Source: Bradyrhizobium vignae (GTDB lineage: Bacteria; Pseudomonadota; Alphaproteobacteria; Rhizobiales; Xanthobacteraceae). Taken from it: 47,029 nucleotides of DNA. Of the stretch, positions 26,301 through 33,818 are shown piece by piece (positions within the stretch are counted from its first letter, which is position 1; each line of letters opens with the position of its first letter). The notes under the pieces were generated by a model. The model was not told where the DNA came from, ran no database searches, and worked only from the letters and a program-made list of their open reading frames with translations. A program made the position numbers and the translations under genes. The DNA is taken from positions 1-47,029 of the forward strand of contig NZ_RDQF01000060.1 of assembly GCF_004114425.1 (NCBI RefSeq), given 5' to 3'.

Positions 26301-29300
26301 TCCAGAACGCCTCGATCGAGGCGGCACGCTTCCGGGGGCTGTCGACCCGGCGGCTGGAGGTGGACCCGAAGGTGGCGCGTTTCGACATCACGCTCGAGCT
26401 GGTCGAGGCCGACGGCCGTTTCGCCGGCTTCTTCGAATACGCCACCGATCTGTTCGACACCGCGACGATCGAAGGCATGGCCGCCCAGTTCAAGACCCTG
26501 CTCAAAGCCGTCGTCGCCAATCCGGAGCAGCGGATCTCGCGCCTGCCGCTCCTGACCGAGGCCGAACGCCGTCGGCTGCTGGCGAAAGGCCGGGGCATGC
26601 CGGTCAATTTCACCACACGCGGCAATTTGAGCGAATGCTTCGACCGCCAGGCGAAGAAGACACCGAACGCCGTTGCGGTGTCGGACGGCCGCGCGTCGGT
26701 GAGCTATCGCGAACTCGCGCGCCGCAGCCAGGCGGCCGCACGCTGGCTCGCCCGCGAGGGGGTCGGCGCCGAGAGCGTCGTCGCCTTGCTCGCGGAGCGC
26801 GGGCCCGACCTGCTGGCCGCAATGATCGCAGTGCAGCGCGTCGGCGCGGCGTTCCTCAATCTCGATCCTGACCAGCCGCCGGCAAGGCTCACGACGATCC
26901 TCGGATCGAGCTGCGCCCGCGTGCTGCTGACGCGGCGGGCCCAGTCCGCCATGGTCGAGACCCTGCTCGAGCCGCTGGTCGAGCGCATCCAGGTGGCCGA
27001 GCTCGAAGACGTGATCGCACCAGGGACAAGCAAGCCGGCGCGCACGCTGCGGCGCGCCGCCTCCAGCCTCGCCTATCTCGTCTATACGTCCGGCTCCTCC
27101 GGTGCGCCGAAGGGCGTCATGGTCGAGCAGCACGGCCTGTCGAACCATCTGGCCTCACTCATCTCCGAGCTCGGCCTCTCCGCCAGGGACGTGATCGCGC
27201 AGACCGCACCGCAGAGCTTCGTCATCTCGGTCTGGCAGTTCCTCGCCGGGCCCATGGTGGGCGCGCGCGTCCATGTCTGCGGCAACGCGATCGTGCAGGA
27301 CGCGATCCTGCTGGCGCGGGAGATCGAGCGCGAGGGCATCACGGTGCTCGAGATCGTGCCTTCGCTGCTGCGCATCATTCTCGATCGCATGGACGAGGTG
27401 CAGGTGCAGCGCGCCTTCGCAAGGTTGCGGCTGCTGATCTCGACCGGAGAGCCGTTGCCCGTTGATCTCTGCCGCGCCTGGTTCGCGCGCTGTCCGAGAG
27501 TGCCGCTGATCAATGCCTATGGTGCATCGGAATGCTCCGACGACGTCTCCCTGCATCGCCTGACCAAGGCGCCGGCGATCGCGGCGACCAACGTTCCGAT
27601 CGGCGCGCCGCTGCCGAACACCCAGCTCTACGTGCTCGACGCAAGCCTTCAGCCGCAACCGATCGGCGTGACCGGCGAGCTCTGCATCGGCGGCGCCGGA
27701 GTCGGCCGCGGCTACGTCAATGACCCCGCGCAAAGCCGGCAGCGCTTTCTGCCGGATCCGTTCGCGCGCCAGGCCGGCGGCCGGCTCTACCGGACGGGTG
27801 ATCTTGCCCGCCGCCGCGCCGACGGGACGATCGAATGCCTCGGCCGCGCCGACCATCAGGTCAAGGTCCGCGGCTACCGTATCGAGCTCAAGGAGATCGA
27901 GAACGCGCTGGCCGAGCATCCAAACGTGCGCGCCGGCATCGTCGAGCCGCGCCGGGAGGCGAGCGGCGATATCAGGCTGATCGCCCATATCGTCGCCGAG
28001 CCCGGTAGCCGGAGCAGCGCCAGCGAGCTGCGCGAGTTCCTGAAAGGCAGGCTGCCGGCCCACGCCATCCCGTCCGCCTTCCTGTTCCTGGATCGGGTGC
28101 CGCTCAACGCCCATGGCAAAATCGACCGCTCCGCGCTGCTGGCGCCCGCTCAGCCGGAAACGTCCGGGCCAGGCTTGGCCGTGCCGGCGCGGCGGTTCAC
28201 CGAAAAGGTGCTCTCCGACATCTGGATCGACTTGCTGAAGGTCGAAGACCTCGGTGTCACCGACAATTTCTTCGACCTCGGTGGCCATTCGCTGCTGGCT
28301 GGCCAGGCGATGGCGCGCATTGCCCGCGCGCTCGGCGCGTCGCTGCCGATCAAGACCATCTTCGAGGCGCCGACGATCGAAGAGCTGGCTCGGCGGGTCG
28401 ACGAGGCCGTGGCGGCGAAGCCGCACAAGCCTGCCGCAAGCGTGCCGCGATTAGCTGCAAGCGGGCCTCCCGTTCTTTCCATCGCGCAGGACCAGATGCT
28501 GCGGATCGAGCGGAATCTGCCGGGGCTACCGCTGTTCAACCTGCCCTTCGCCTTCCGTCTCCAGGGCCCGCTCGATCCGGCCGCCCTGGCGCAGGCGATC
28601 GATGACGTCGTGCGCCGGCACGAATCGCTGCGGACGGCGTTCGGCTGGAACGGCGAGGCGCCCGAAAGCCGCATCGCCGCGCTGCGCACCCTCGGCCGAA
28701 TCATGACGGTCGAGACGATCGGCGACGGTCATCCTCATAACAACAAGCGGCGCAAGGCCCTGGAGCTCAGGAAGATCAATCTCCTGATCCAGCGGGAGAC
28801 CTACGTCCCGATCGACATCACGCGTGCGCCGCTGTTGCGCGCCCGCTTGTTGCGGCTCCACGACGACGATCACGTGCTGCTGCTGACGCTGCATCACGCC
28901 GTTGTCGACGGCTGGTCCATCGGCGTGCTGTTCGAGGAATTGTCGAGCCGCTATGCGGCGCTGGCCGGATATCCGTCGGTGCCGCTAAAGAGCCCCCCGC
29001 CGGCCTTTTCGGCCGTCGCACGCTGGCAGCGCTGGTGGTGCGACACCGACGCCGCACGCCGCCAGGCTGCCGACTGGACGGAGAATTTACGCGGAGCGGG
29101 TCTCCTTTTTGACCGCGAATCAAGGCCGGGCCCATCCACAGGGCACCATCCGATCAACCTCGAGCGTGAGCTGATCGGCCGGCTCACGGCGTTCGCCGGC
29201 CGGCACAATTGCACGCTGTTCATGTGCCTGCTCACAGGTCTCAAGGTCCTGCTGCTGGCCCGGACCGGCCGCACCGACATCGTGGTCGCGACCGCCATGG

Positions 29301-29866
29301 CCAATCGTGCCCAGCCGGACACCGACCGAATCATCGGCCCGTTCGAGAACACGGTGATCGTCCGCACGACGATCACGCCGGATCTGTCGTTCGCGCAGGC
29401 CTTGGCGCGGATTCGCCAGAGCGTGCTCGACGCGCATGCGCGGCAGGAGCTGCCGTTCAATATCCTGGCCGATCATCTGGAGCGCGAGGGGATCGATCCG
29501 GCCTCGCTGCTCCAGGTCTATTTCACGCTGCAGAATCCGCTGCGCCAGCCGCTCGATCTTCCGGATCTCGCGACAGCATCGATCGGCAACGTCGCGCGCG
29601 AGGGCCAGCCGGTGCTGCCGATCGACCAGACCTGGCTGTCGCTGATGCTCAAGGAGCGCCCGACCGGCATCACAGGCTCGTGCAATTACAAGCGCGAGTT
29701 GCTCGAGGGCCGAATGGTCGGCGAGTGGATGGAGGATCTCGTCGCGCTGCTGACGGCGGCGGTCGCCCAACCCAATGCGCCGCTCGGCCGGTTACTCGCG
29801 CGCAGGGCGGCCTTAAGCGCGTTACATCCGGACGAGTACGGATTCACGCGCCAAAGCTGCGAATGA
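23372..29866 (+). CDS. Non-ribosomal peptide synthetase: acyl ligase-PCP-C-A-PCP-C
   Basis: 2164 residues. (1) About 20-525: an ANL domain of acyl-CoA-ligase type, with LLTSGTAARPK, LPLFHAHGLI (around 230), ETYGMTEAA (327-335), GYLFIVGRIKDVINRGGQKI and catalytic Lys in GASGKVKRN. The HAHG and YGMTEA motifs point to a carboxylic acid without an alpha-amino group. (2) PCP1, Ser570 in LGADSLAV. (3) C1, about 626-1080, HHLVTDG (759-765). (4) A2, about 1105-1610, YTSGSSGAPKG, NAYGASECSDDV (1381-1392) and YRTGDLARR; the site usually Asp235 looks like Val1284 (SFVISVWQF). (5) PCP2, Ser1640 in GGHSLLAG. (6) C2, about 1700-2150, HHAVVDG (1841-1847). There is no thioesterase or reductase domain. Expected product: an acyl-aminoacyl chain released by C2, perhaps onto an amine. 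A PPTase and an oxidase follow in the locus. Confidence 0.93.
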   Translation: MALSDIASGAEEGSAGTTAETQIFAHISGLLEFYARKTPAAPALLAPGRPVLSYGALDGSVRQLVRSLRELGIGPAGRIAVALPRGADSALALIAVASTCACVPVNPDLTADELQRYFSELKLTALVTRADMNSASRDVARALDIAVIDFVAGPIDDLGGCAFIAPTIGPANASGAARGDDDAFILLTSGTAARPKMVPLTHRNVCLSAYNAGHVLSLTSHDRLLNVLPLFHAHGLISGLLTALAAGSSVICTDGFDASSFFGWMRELQPTWYTAVPTIHRALLTAAEANPDRARPSSLRVIRSASASLAPPILQGLEATFGVPVLETYGMTEAASQIAANPFELRKVGSVGRAAGPEIAIMDERGRTLASGAHGEIMLRGPNMSRGYYNDDAATQAAFRNGWFRTGDLGYLDADGYLFIVGRIKDVINRGGQKISPLEVEEVLLSHPAVLEAGVFAVPHEKLGENVAAVVVLRPNSEATSDQLRQFARKRLAAYKIPSLIRSVPALPKGASGKVKRNALAGLIAETADAGETRLPRNALETQLAEIWAGLLELPQVGVDQDVFALGADSLAVTQMRSRLRERYHVDFSFEDIFDCSTVTALANRIETAASRRATALPAWRHDEDPDAPLSFQQQRMYLLSRLDPTRYNYNVVEVALLDGAVDVAALSASLAAVCSRHEALRSVFVERQGEPVQLVLSSPPRVERIKLKPCPAEKRPAIVRREAFKLAQHPFDLAREPPLKLALLSFDKNSHALVVNVHHLVTDGWSQRLFWEELAIHYAAARKKHPAALSAPAFQYRDFALWQQSWARTPAAKEQLEYWRAQLDGVTTLPLRTDRPRPQVWSGHGARHYLEFSKTLSSQLRALSQNQGVTPFMALLAVFQCLLFRHTSHEDVATGSLIANRNQIESERLIGLFANTLVLRNDFSGDPSFGEILRRVRQVTLDAYRNQDLPIEEVLRALQIARRSDGNPLFRIMFILQNASIEAARFRGLSTRRLEVDPKVARFDITLELVEADGRFAGFFEYATDLFDTATIEGMAAQFKTLLKAVVANPEQRISRLPLLTEAERRRLLAKGRGMPVNFTTRGNLSECFDRQAKKTPNAVAVSDGRASVSYRELARRSQAAARWLAREGVGAESVVALLAERGPDLLAAMIAVQRVGAAFLNLDPDQPPARLTTILGSSCARVLLTRRAQSAMVETLLEPLVERIQVAELEDVIAPGTSKPARTLRRAASSLAYLVYTSGSSGAPKGVMVEQHGLSNHLASLISELGLSARDVIAQTAPQSFVISVWQFLAGPMVGARVHVCGNAIVQDAILLAREIEREGITVLEIVPSLLRIILDRMDEVQVQRAFARLRLLISTGEPLPVDLCRAWFARCPRVPLINAYGASECSDDVSLHRLTKAPAIAATNVPIGAPLPNTQLYVLDASLQPQPIGVTGELCIGGAGVGRGYVNDPAQSRQRFLPDPFARQAGGRLYRTGDLARRRADGTIECLGRADHQVKVRGYRIELKEIENALAEHPNVRAGIVEPRREASGDIRLIAHIVAEPGSRSSASELREFLKGRLPAHAIPSAFLFLDRVPLNAHGKIDRSALLAPAQPETSGPGLAVPARRFTEKVLSDIWIDLLKVEDLGVTDNFFDLGGHSLLAGQAMARIARALGASLPIKTIFEAPTIEELARRVDEAVAAKPHKPAASVPRLAASGPPVLSIAQDQMLRIERNLPGLPLFNLPFAFRLQGPLDPAALAQAIDDVVRRHESLRTAFGWNGEAPESRIAALRTLGRIMTVETIGDGHPHNNKRRKALELRKINLLIQRETYVPIDITRAPLLRARLLRLHDDDHVLLLTLHHAVVDGWSIGVLFEELSSRYAALAGYPSVPLKSPPPAFSAVARWQRWWCDTDAARRQAADWTENLRGAGLLFDRESRPGPSTGHHPINLERELIGRLTAFAGRHNCTLFMCLLTGLKVLLLARTGRTDIVVATAMANRAQPDTDRIIGPFENTVIVRTTITPDLSFAQALARIRQSVLDAHARQELPFNILADHLEREGIDPASLLQVYFTLQNPLRQPLDLPDLATASIGNVAREGQPVLPIDQTWLSLMLKERPTGITGSCNYKRELLEGRMVGEWMEDLVALLTAAVAQPNAPLGRLLARRAALSALHPDEYGFTRQSCE

Positions 29867-29955
29867 TCAAGTTGCGTCTTGATTATTTGGCGTCACCGCG
29901 CAAGATTATTCCCGCGTTTTGATTTGGACGATTATTTTCAACCGGGGGAGTGTTT

Positions 29956-30126
29956 ATGGGTTTCATCAAATTTACCAAGGGCACCTCGCTGAGCGACAAG
30001 GATCGCAAGGCCCTGCAGAAGTTGCTGACTGAAGAGAAGAAGAGGCTCCAGTCCGCGCTGAAGGACGTCGACGCCAGCCTTTCGATGCTGGGCGCGGCGA
30101 AGAAGGCCAAGAAGAAGAAAAAGTAA
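29956..30126 (+). CDS. 56-residue lysine-rich helical protein in the NRPS locus
   Basis: ATG at 29956 has a strong Shine-Dalgarno (GGGGGAG, 29944-29950) five bases upstream. The product begins MGFIKFTKGTSLSDKDRKAL and continues as an amphipathic helix rich in Lys, Leu and Glu, ending in a run of Lys (KKAKKKKK). It has no Cys, Trp or signal peptide. It is strongly basic and is predicted to form a coiled coil. I do not recognise a family, and it is not MbtH-like. It lies 89 bp after the NRPS stop in an AT-rich gap, on the same strand, and 245 bp before the PPTase gene. It could bind nucleic acid or the membrane, or act on the NRPS product, but function is unknown. Confidence 0.6.
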   Translation: MGFIKFTKGTSLSDKDRKALQKLLTEEKKRLQSALKDVDASLSMLGAAKKAKKKKK

Positions 30127-30371
30127 GACTAGTCGGCAGGGACGCCGCACGAATCTTCAGGCTTCATTTTTCGGCCTCCGGTTTTCAAATTGGGCCGCTC
30201 GCTTATCGAGTTGGGGTCTCGGACAAGCTTGCGCCTGTAAACCGGTCTGCAAATCGACAAGAATTCGCCTGGGTGGGCCGTTAGGAAAGGTCCTCTTCGT
30301 GGATTCTTGCTCAGCTGACTCTTCCGTCAGGACCGGGGCCTTGACCTCGCCTGACGCCATGGGCCCAATTG
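30127..30371. other. 245-bp gap between small basic protein and PPTase
   Basis: No frame with coding character was found on either strand. GGCCTCCGGTTTTC and GGGCCGCTCG are present but form no strong hairpin. The region could carry a second promoter for the PPTase and LLM genes. Immediately before the next start a TTG (30369) precedes the ATG (30372). Confidence 0.3.
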
Positions 30372-31103
30372 ATGGCAGACGACAGAATCGAACTCTTTGT
30401 CGGGCTGATCGAGACCATTGACGCGCCGGGCGCAGTCGAGGCGTGCCGACGCCTGCTCTCGATCGACGAACGGGCCCGGGCCGATCGCTTCATGTTCGAG
30501 CGGCATCGGCGGCAATACATCTTCGCGCATGCCATGCTGCGCCTGGCGCTGTCGCAGGTCGCCTCCAACGTCGCGCCCTCCGACTGGTCGTTTGGCGCGG
30601 GCCGTTATGGGCGCCCCTTCGTCGCAGCGCCCGTCACCTCGACAGCGCTGCATTTCAGCCTGTCACATGCCGACGGCTGCGTCGCCTGCGTGGTGTCGCG
30701 GCATGAGGCCGTCGGGATCGACGTCGAAACCGTGTCGCGGCGTGTCGCGCCGCTTTCTACCGCGCATCGCTTCTTTGCACCGGAGGAGGTCGAAACGCTG
30801 CTCGGACTGCCGGAGCCGGCGGCGATCGAGCGCTTCTTCGACTATTGGACGCTCAAGGAGGCCTATCTGAAGGCCAGAGGCTTCGGGCTCAATTTGCCGC
30901 TCGATGCCTTCGCGATGCAGGTGTCGCGCGAGGCCATCGAGATCAGCTTCAAGCCCGGCATTGCCGACGATCCGGACGGCTGGCGCTTCTCGCTGTGCTC
31001 GCCATCGCCCTCGCACCGCCTCGCGATCGCCGATGGCTCCCGTGCTGATGGCGGCCTTCCCATCAGCCGCCATGCCTGGCCGCTCCAGGAAACGGCCGAA
31101 TGA
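30372..31103 (+). CDS. Sfp-type 4'-phosphopantetheinyl transferase
   Basis: A 243-residue enzyme that transfers the phosphopantetheine arm of coenzyme A to the Ser of carrier domains, here most likely Ser570 and Ser1640 of the adjacent NRPS. Motifs run in order: RYGRPFVA (79-86), LHFSLSHADG (93-102), the Mg-binding GIDVE (115-119, D117 and E119) and FDYWTLKEAYLKARG (156-170) with the catalytic W/K/E/K. Length matches the Sfp group. Its last codons overlap the LLM oxidase start (31100) by four bases, a coupling arrangement that ties the oxidase to this operon. A TTG three bases upstream could also initiate. Confidence 0.9.
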   Translation: MADDRIELFVGLIETIDAPGAVEACRRLLSIDERARADRFMFERHRRQYIFAHAMLRLALSQVASNVAPSDWSFGAGRYGRPFVAAPVTSTALHFSLSHADGCVACVVSRHEAVGIDVETVSRRVAPLSTAHRFFAPEEVETLLGLPEPAAIERFFDYWTLKEAYLKARGFGLNLPLDAFAMQVSREAIEISFKPGIADDPDGWRFSLCSPSPSHRLAIADGSRADGGLPISRHAWPLQETAE

Positions 31104-32080
31104 CGCCGTCGCGGCTGCGCGTCTTTGCCGCGATTTCACGCAACCGCGATCCCAAGACCCATGTCGGCGAGCTGATGCGGGTGGCGCAGTTCGCCGGCCG
31201 CAACGGCTTCGAAGGCATCCTGCTGTTCGAAGGCAACGACGTGTTCGTCGAACCCTGGGCGATGGCCCAGCACATCATGGCAGAGACGACGCGATCTTCG
31301 CCGTTGATCGCCGTCAATCCGGTCTACATGCACCCGTTCACGGCGGCGAAATTCGTCTCGTCCTTCGCACAGCTCTACCGCCGCAAGGTCTATCTCAACA
31401 TGATCACGGGGACGGCGGTCAGCGACCTGCAGGGCCTCGGCGACGACCAGTCGCATGCCGATCGCTACGTTCGGCTCGGTGAATTCGTCGCGCTGATGCG
31501 CCAGTTGCTGGCAAGCCCGCGGCCGGTGAATTTCGATGGGCAATTCTATCGCGCCCGCAATCTGCAACTTCGCCCGCGCCTGCCCGCGGAGCTTATGCCG
31601 GAATTCTTGATCGCCGGCCAGTCGGACGCGGCGCAGCGCGTGGCCAAGGAGACCGGCTGCATCAAGATGCAGATGCTGCCGCCCGATCTCGATCGCGGCC
31701 TCGACGCGGCTGGGATGAACTTCGGCATTTTCGCGCGCGCGGGACGCGAGGAGGCACGACAGGCGGCAAGGGCGCGCTTTCGCGACAGTGTCGATGATCG
31801 CGAACTGCTCGCGCTCACCGTGGAGAGCAGCGATTCCGTGTGGAAGCGGCGGCTCTACGAGGAGCAAAGTGGTGAGCTTCACGATAACGGCTATTGGCTG
31901 CTGCCGTTCCTCACCTTCCAGGCCGACTGCCCCTATCTCGTCGGCAGCTACGAGGAGATCGGTGCAAAGCTGAAGGAATTTGCGGCGAAGGGCCTGACCA
32001 CTGTTATGCTCGACATGGTAGCGGACGAAGCCGAGATGCAGCACGTTTGCAAGGCGCTCGCTGCGAGCGGGATGCTCTAA
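31100..32080 (+). CDS. LLM-class flavin-dependent monooxygenase
   Basis: A 326-residue TIM-barrel flavoenzyme of the luciferase-like monooxygenase class. It shows LMRVAQFAGRNGFEGILLFE, then MHPFTAAKFVSSFAQLYR and LNMITGTAVSDLQGLGDDQS, which includes the NMITG segment of SsuD-like enzymes. LRPRLPAELMPEFLIAGQSD and LVGSYEEIGAKLKEFAAKGL follow near the C-terminus. It should use reduced FMN and oxygen, so a flavin reductase must be supplied elsewhere. The four-base overlap with the PPTase gene argues that it oxidises the NRPS product or a precursor. The converging sulfonate-type transporter offers the other reading, that it desulfonates an imported alkanesulfonate. Its stop codon TAA lies in the border of repeat copy 2. 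Confidence 0.87.
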   Translation: MTPSRLRVFAAISRNRDPKTHVGELMRVAQFAGRNGFEGILLFEGNDVFVEPWAMAQHIMAETTRSSPLIAVNPVYMHPFTAAKFVSSFAQLYRRKVYLNMITGTAVSDLQGLGDDQSHADRYVRLGEFVALMRQLLASPRPVNFDGQFYRARNLQLRPRLPAELMPEFLIAGQSDAAQRVAKETGCIKMQMLPPDLDRGLDAAGMNFGIFARAGREEARQAARARFRDSVDDRELLALTVESSDSVWKRRLYEEQSGELHDNGYWLLPFLTFQADCPYLVGSYEEIGAKLKEFAAKGLTTVMLDMVADEAEMQHVCKALAASGML

Positions 32081-32181
32081 AGCATGATCCGGAAAAGTGC
32101 GAAGCGGTTTTCCGGAAAGATCATGCGCAAACAACAAGCTAAAGCGCGATGACGATTCATCCAAATCTCATCGCGCTTTAG
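32077..32181 (-). repeat. 105-bp double-hairpin repeat, copy 2
   Basis: This is the inverted copy of 17828-17932 with two substitutions near the central CCGGAAA...ATCATGC segment. It lies between convergent LLM and ATPase genes. Both stops, TAA at 32078-32080 (plus) and TAA at 32178-32180 (minus), use the CTAAAG/CTTTAG borders. The strong hairpins probably end both transcripts. Confidence 0.85.
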
Positions 32182-33017
32182 GACCGCACGCCGAGCGGGC
32201 TCAGTCGCGCCAGCGGCTCGGAGCCTTCCGGCCGGCGCAGCAGCTGCATGACATGCCGCTTCAGCCGCACGAACTCGGGTTCGGTCACGAGATCGTGGCT
32301 GCGCGGCCGTGCGAAGGTCAGGACGACGTCCTCGATGACACGGCCGGGTCTTGCGCTCATCACGACGATGCGATCGGCGAGGAAGAGGGCCTCGTCGATG
32401 TCGTGGGTGACGAAGACCGTGGTCGTCGGGATTTTGCTCCAGATGTCGAGCAGCACCGCCTGCATCATGCCGCGCGTCTGCGCATCGAGCGCGCTGAAGG
32501 GTTCGTCCATCAGCAGCACCCGCGGCTGGTTGATCAGGACCCGCGCGATCTCGACGCGTTGCTGCATGCCGCCCGACAATTGCGCAGGGTAAAACGTCTC
32601 GAAGCCGGAAAGGCCGACCAGCTTGATGATGGCGTCGGCGGCACGGTCGCGTTCCTTCTTCGAAAGGCCACGCATCTTCGGGCCGAAGGCGACATTGTCG
32701 CGCACCCGCTTCCAGGGAAACAGCGTGTGCTGCTGGAACACCATACCCCGGTCCGGGCTCGGCCCCTGGATCGGCTGCCCGTCGACGGTCAGCTGCCCCG
32801 CCGTGACCGGCAGATGCCCGGCCAGCGCGCCGAGCAGCGTGGACTTGCCGCAGCCGGAGGGACCGAGAATGCAGACGAACTCGCCCGGCGCAATGGAGAA
32901 ATCGAGGCCGCTCACGGCCTCGATTGCCTCGGCGCCGAAGCCGAGCGCAATCGAGACGCCGGCGATGTCGATGCGACCGACGCTCTTGGTGCCGATATCC
33001 GCCACCCGGATGTTCAT
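32178..33017 (-). CDS. ABC transporter ATPase, sulfonate/nitrate/taurine type
   Basis: A 279-residue ATPase from the ATG at 33017. It has Walker A LGPSGCGKSTLLG, Q-loop VFQQHTLFPWKRV, signature LSGGMQQRVEIARVLI, Walker B VLLMDEPFSALDAQTR and H-loop VFVTHDIDEAL. FSALDAQTR and the FPWKxVxDNV stretch are characteristic of the SsuB/TauB/NrtD subfamily, which drives import of organosulfonates, nitrate or related anions. The ORF is open upstream to 33734, but that part overlaps the permease in another frame and is not used. Start and permease stop overlap by four bases (33014-33017). The stop lies in the border of repeat copy 2. Confidence 0.9.
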   Translation of the reverse strand: MNIRVADIGTKSVGRIDIAGVSIALGFGAEAIEAVSGLDFSIAPGEFVCILGPSGCGKSTLLGALAGHLPVTAGQLTVDGQPIQGPSPDRGMVFQQHTLFPWKRVRDNVAFGPKMRGLSKKERDRAADAIIKLVGLSGFETFYPAQLSGGMQQRVEIARVLINQPRVLLMDEPFSALDAQTRGMMQAVLLDIWSKIPTTTVFVTHDIDEALFLADRIVVMSARPGRVIEDVVLTFARPRSHDLVTEPEFVRLKRHVMQLLRRPEGSEPLARLSPLGVRS

Positions 33018-33814
33018 CGCGCCACCTTCGGGCTGCGCCAGGGCATCAGAAGCCGGCCGGCGGTCGTCAGCAGCCAGCTGGAGCCCATGCCGAGCAGGCC
33101 GATGACCAGCATACCGACGATGATGTCGGCGTAGTTCTGGAGCGTGTAGGCTTCCCAGGTGTAGTAGCCGATGCCGAACTGACCCGAGATCATCTCCGCG
33201 GTGACGAGACAGAACCACGAGGTACCCATACCGATCGCAAGGCCCGTGACGATGCTGGGCGCGGCGTCCGGCAGCACGACCTCTCGCAGGATCGCGAGCT
33301 CCCCCGCACCGAGGCTGCGGGCGGCGGCGAGAAGCCGACGGTCGACATTCGCAACGCCATGGACGGTGTTCAGCACGATCGGAAACAAGGCGCCGATGAA
33401 GGTGATGTAGATCATCGACAGTTCGGACGACGGGAAGATCAGGATCGACAGCGGAATCCACGCCACCGCCGGAATCGGCCGCAGCAATTCGAGCGGCGGC
33501 AGCAAGAGGTCGCTCGTGGCGCGCGACCGGCCGATCGCGAAACCGAAGATCACACCGAGCACCACCGCCGCTCCGTAACCTGCGAACACGCGCCAGAGGC
33601 TGCTGGTGATATGGGGCACCAGTTTCGGCGACCGAAACAAAGCGAGTGCGGATTGCACGACCTCGAGCGGCGGCGGCACGTTGCGGAAGGTGACGATCCC
33701 GAGATTGAGATGCGTCGCGGACGCGACCTGCCACAGCGCGATGCAGGCGAGAATCGAAAGGCCGCGGACCACCCAGCGGATGGCCGCAGGCCGCGCCTGG
33801 ATAGCGGCGGTCAT
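33014..33814 (-). CDS. ABC transporter permease, sulfonate/nitrate/taurine type
   Basis: A 266-residue membrane protein with six helices, from the ATG at 33814 (the longer frame to 33904 overlaps the binding-protein gene and has a poor N-terminus). The EAA-type cytoplasmic loop appears as AAARSLGAGELAILREVVLP, then DAAPSIVTGLAIGMG, as in SsuC/TauC. PLLELLRPIPAVAWIPLSIL is the typical segment before it. It forms the channel for the substrate delivered by the neighbouring binding protein. The gene overlaps the ATPase start by four bases and begins five bases after the binding-protein stop, so the three genes form one tightly packed operon. Confidence 0.9.
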   Translation of the reverse strand: MTAAIQARPAAIRWVVRGLSILACIALWQVASATHLNLGIVTFRNVPPPLEVVQSALALFRSPKLVPHITSSLWRVFAGYGAAVVLGVIFGFAIGRSRATSDLLLPPLELLRPIPAVAWIPLSILIFPSSELSMIYITFIGALFPIVLNTVHGVANVDRRLLAAARSLGAGELAILREVVLPDAAPSIVTGLAIGMGTSWFCLVTAEMISGQFGIGYYTWEAYTLQNYADIIVGMLVIGLLGMGSSWLLTTAGRLLMPWRSPKVAR

Positions 33815-33818
33815 GGCC

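Noticed and set aside
32178..33734. 518-residue ORF covering ATPase and upstream sequence
   Set aside because: The part upstream of 33017 overlaps the permease gene in another frame and is Arg-rich. The four-base overlap with the permease fixes the true start at 33017.
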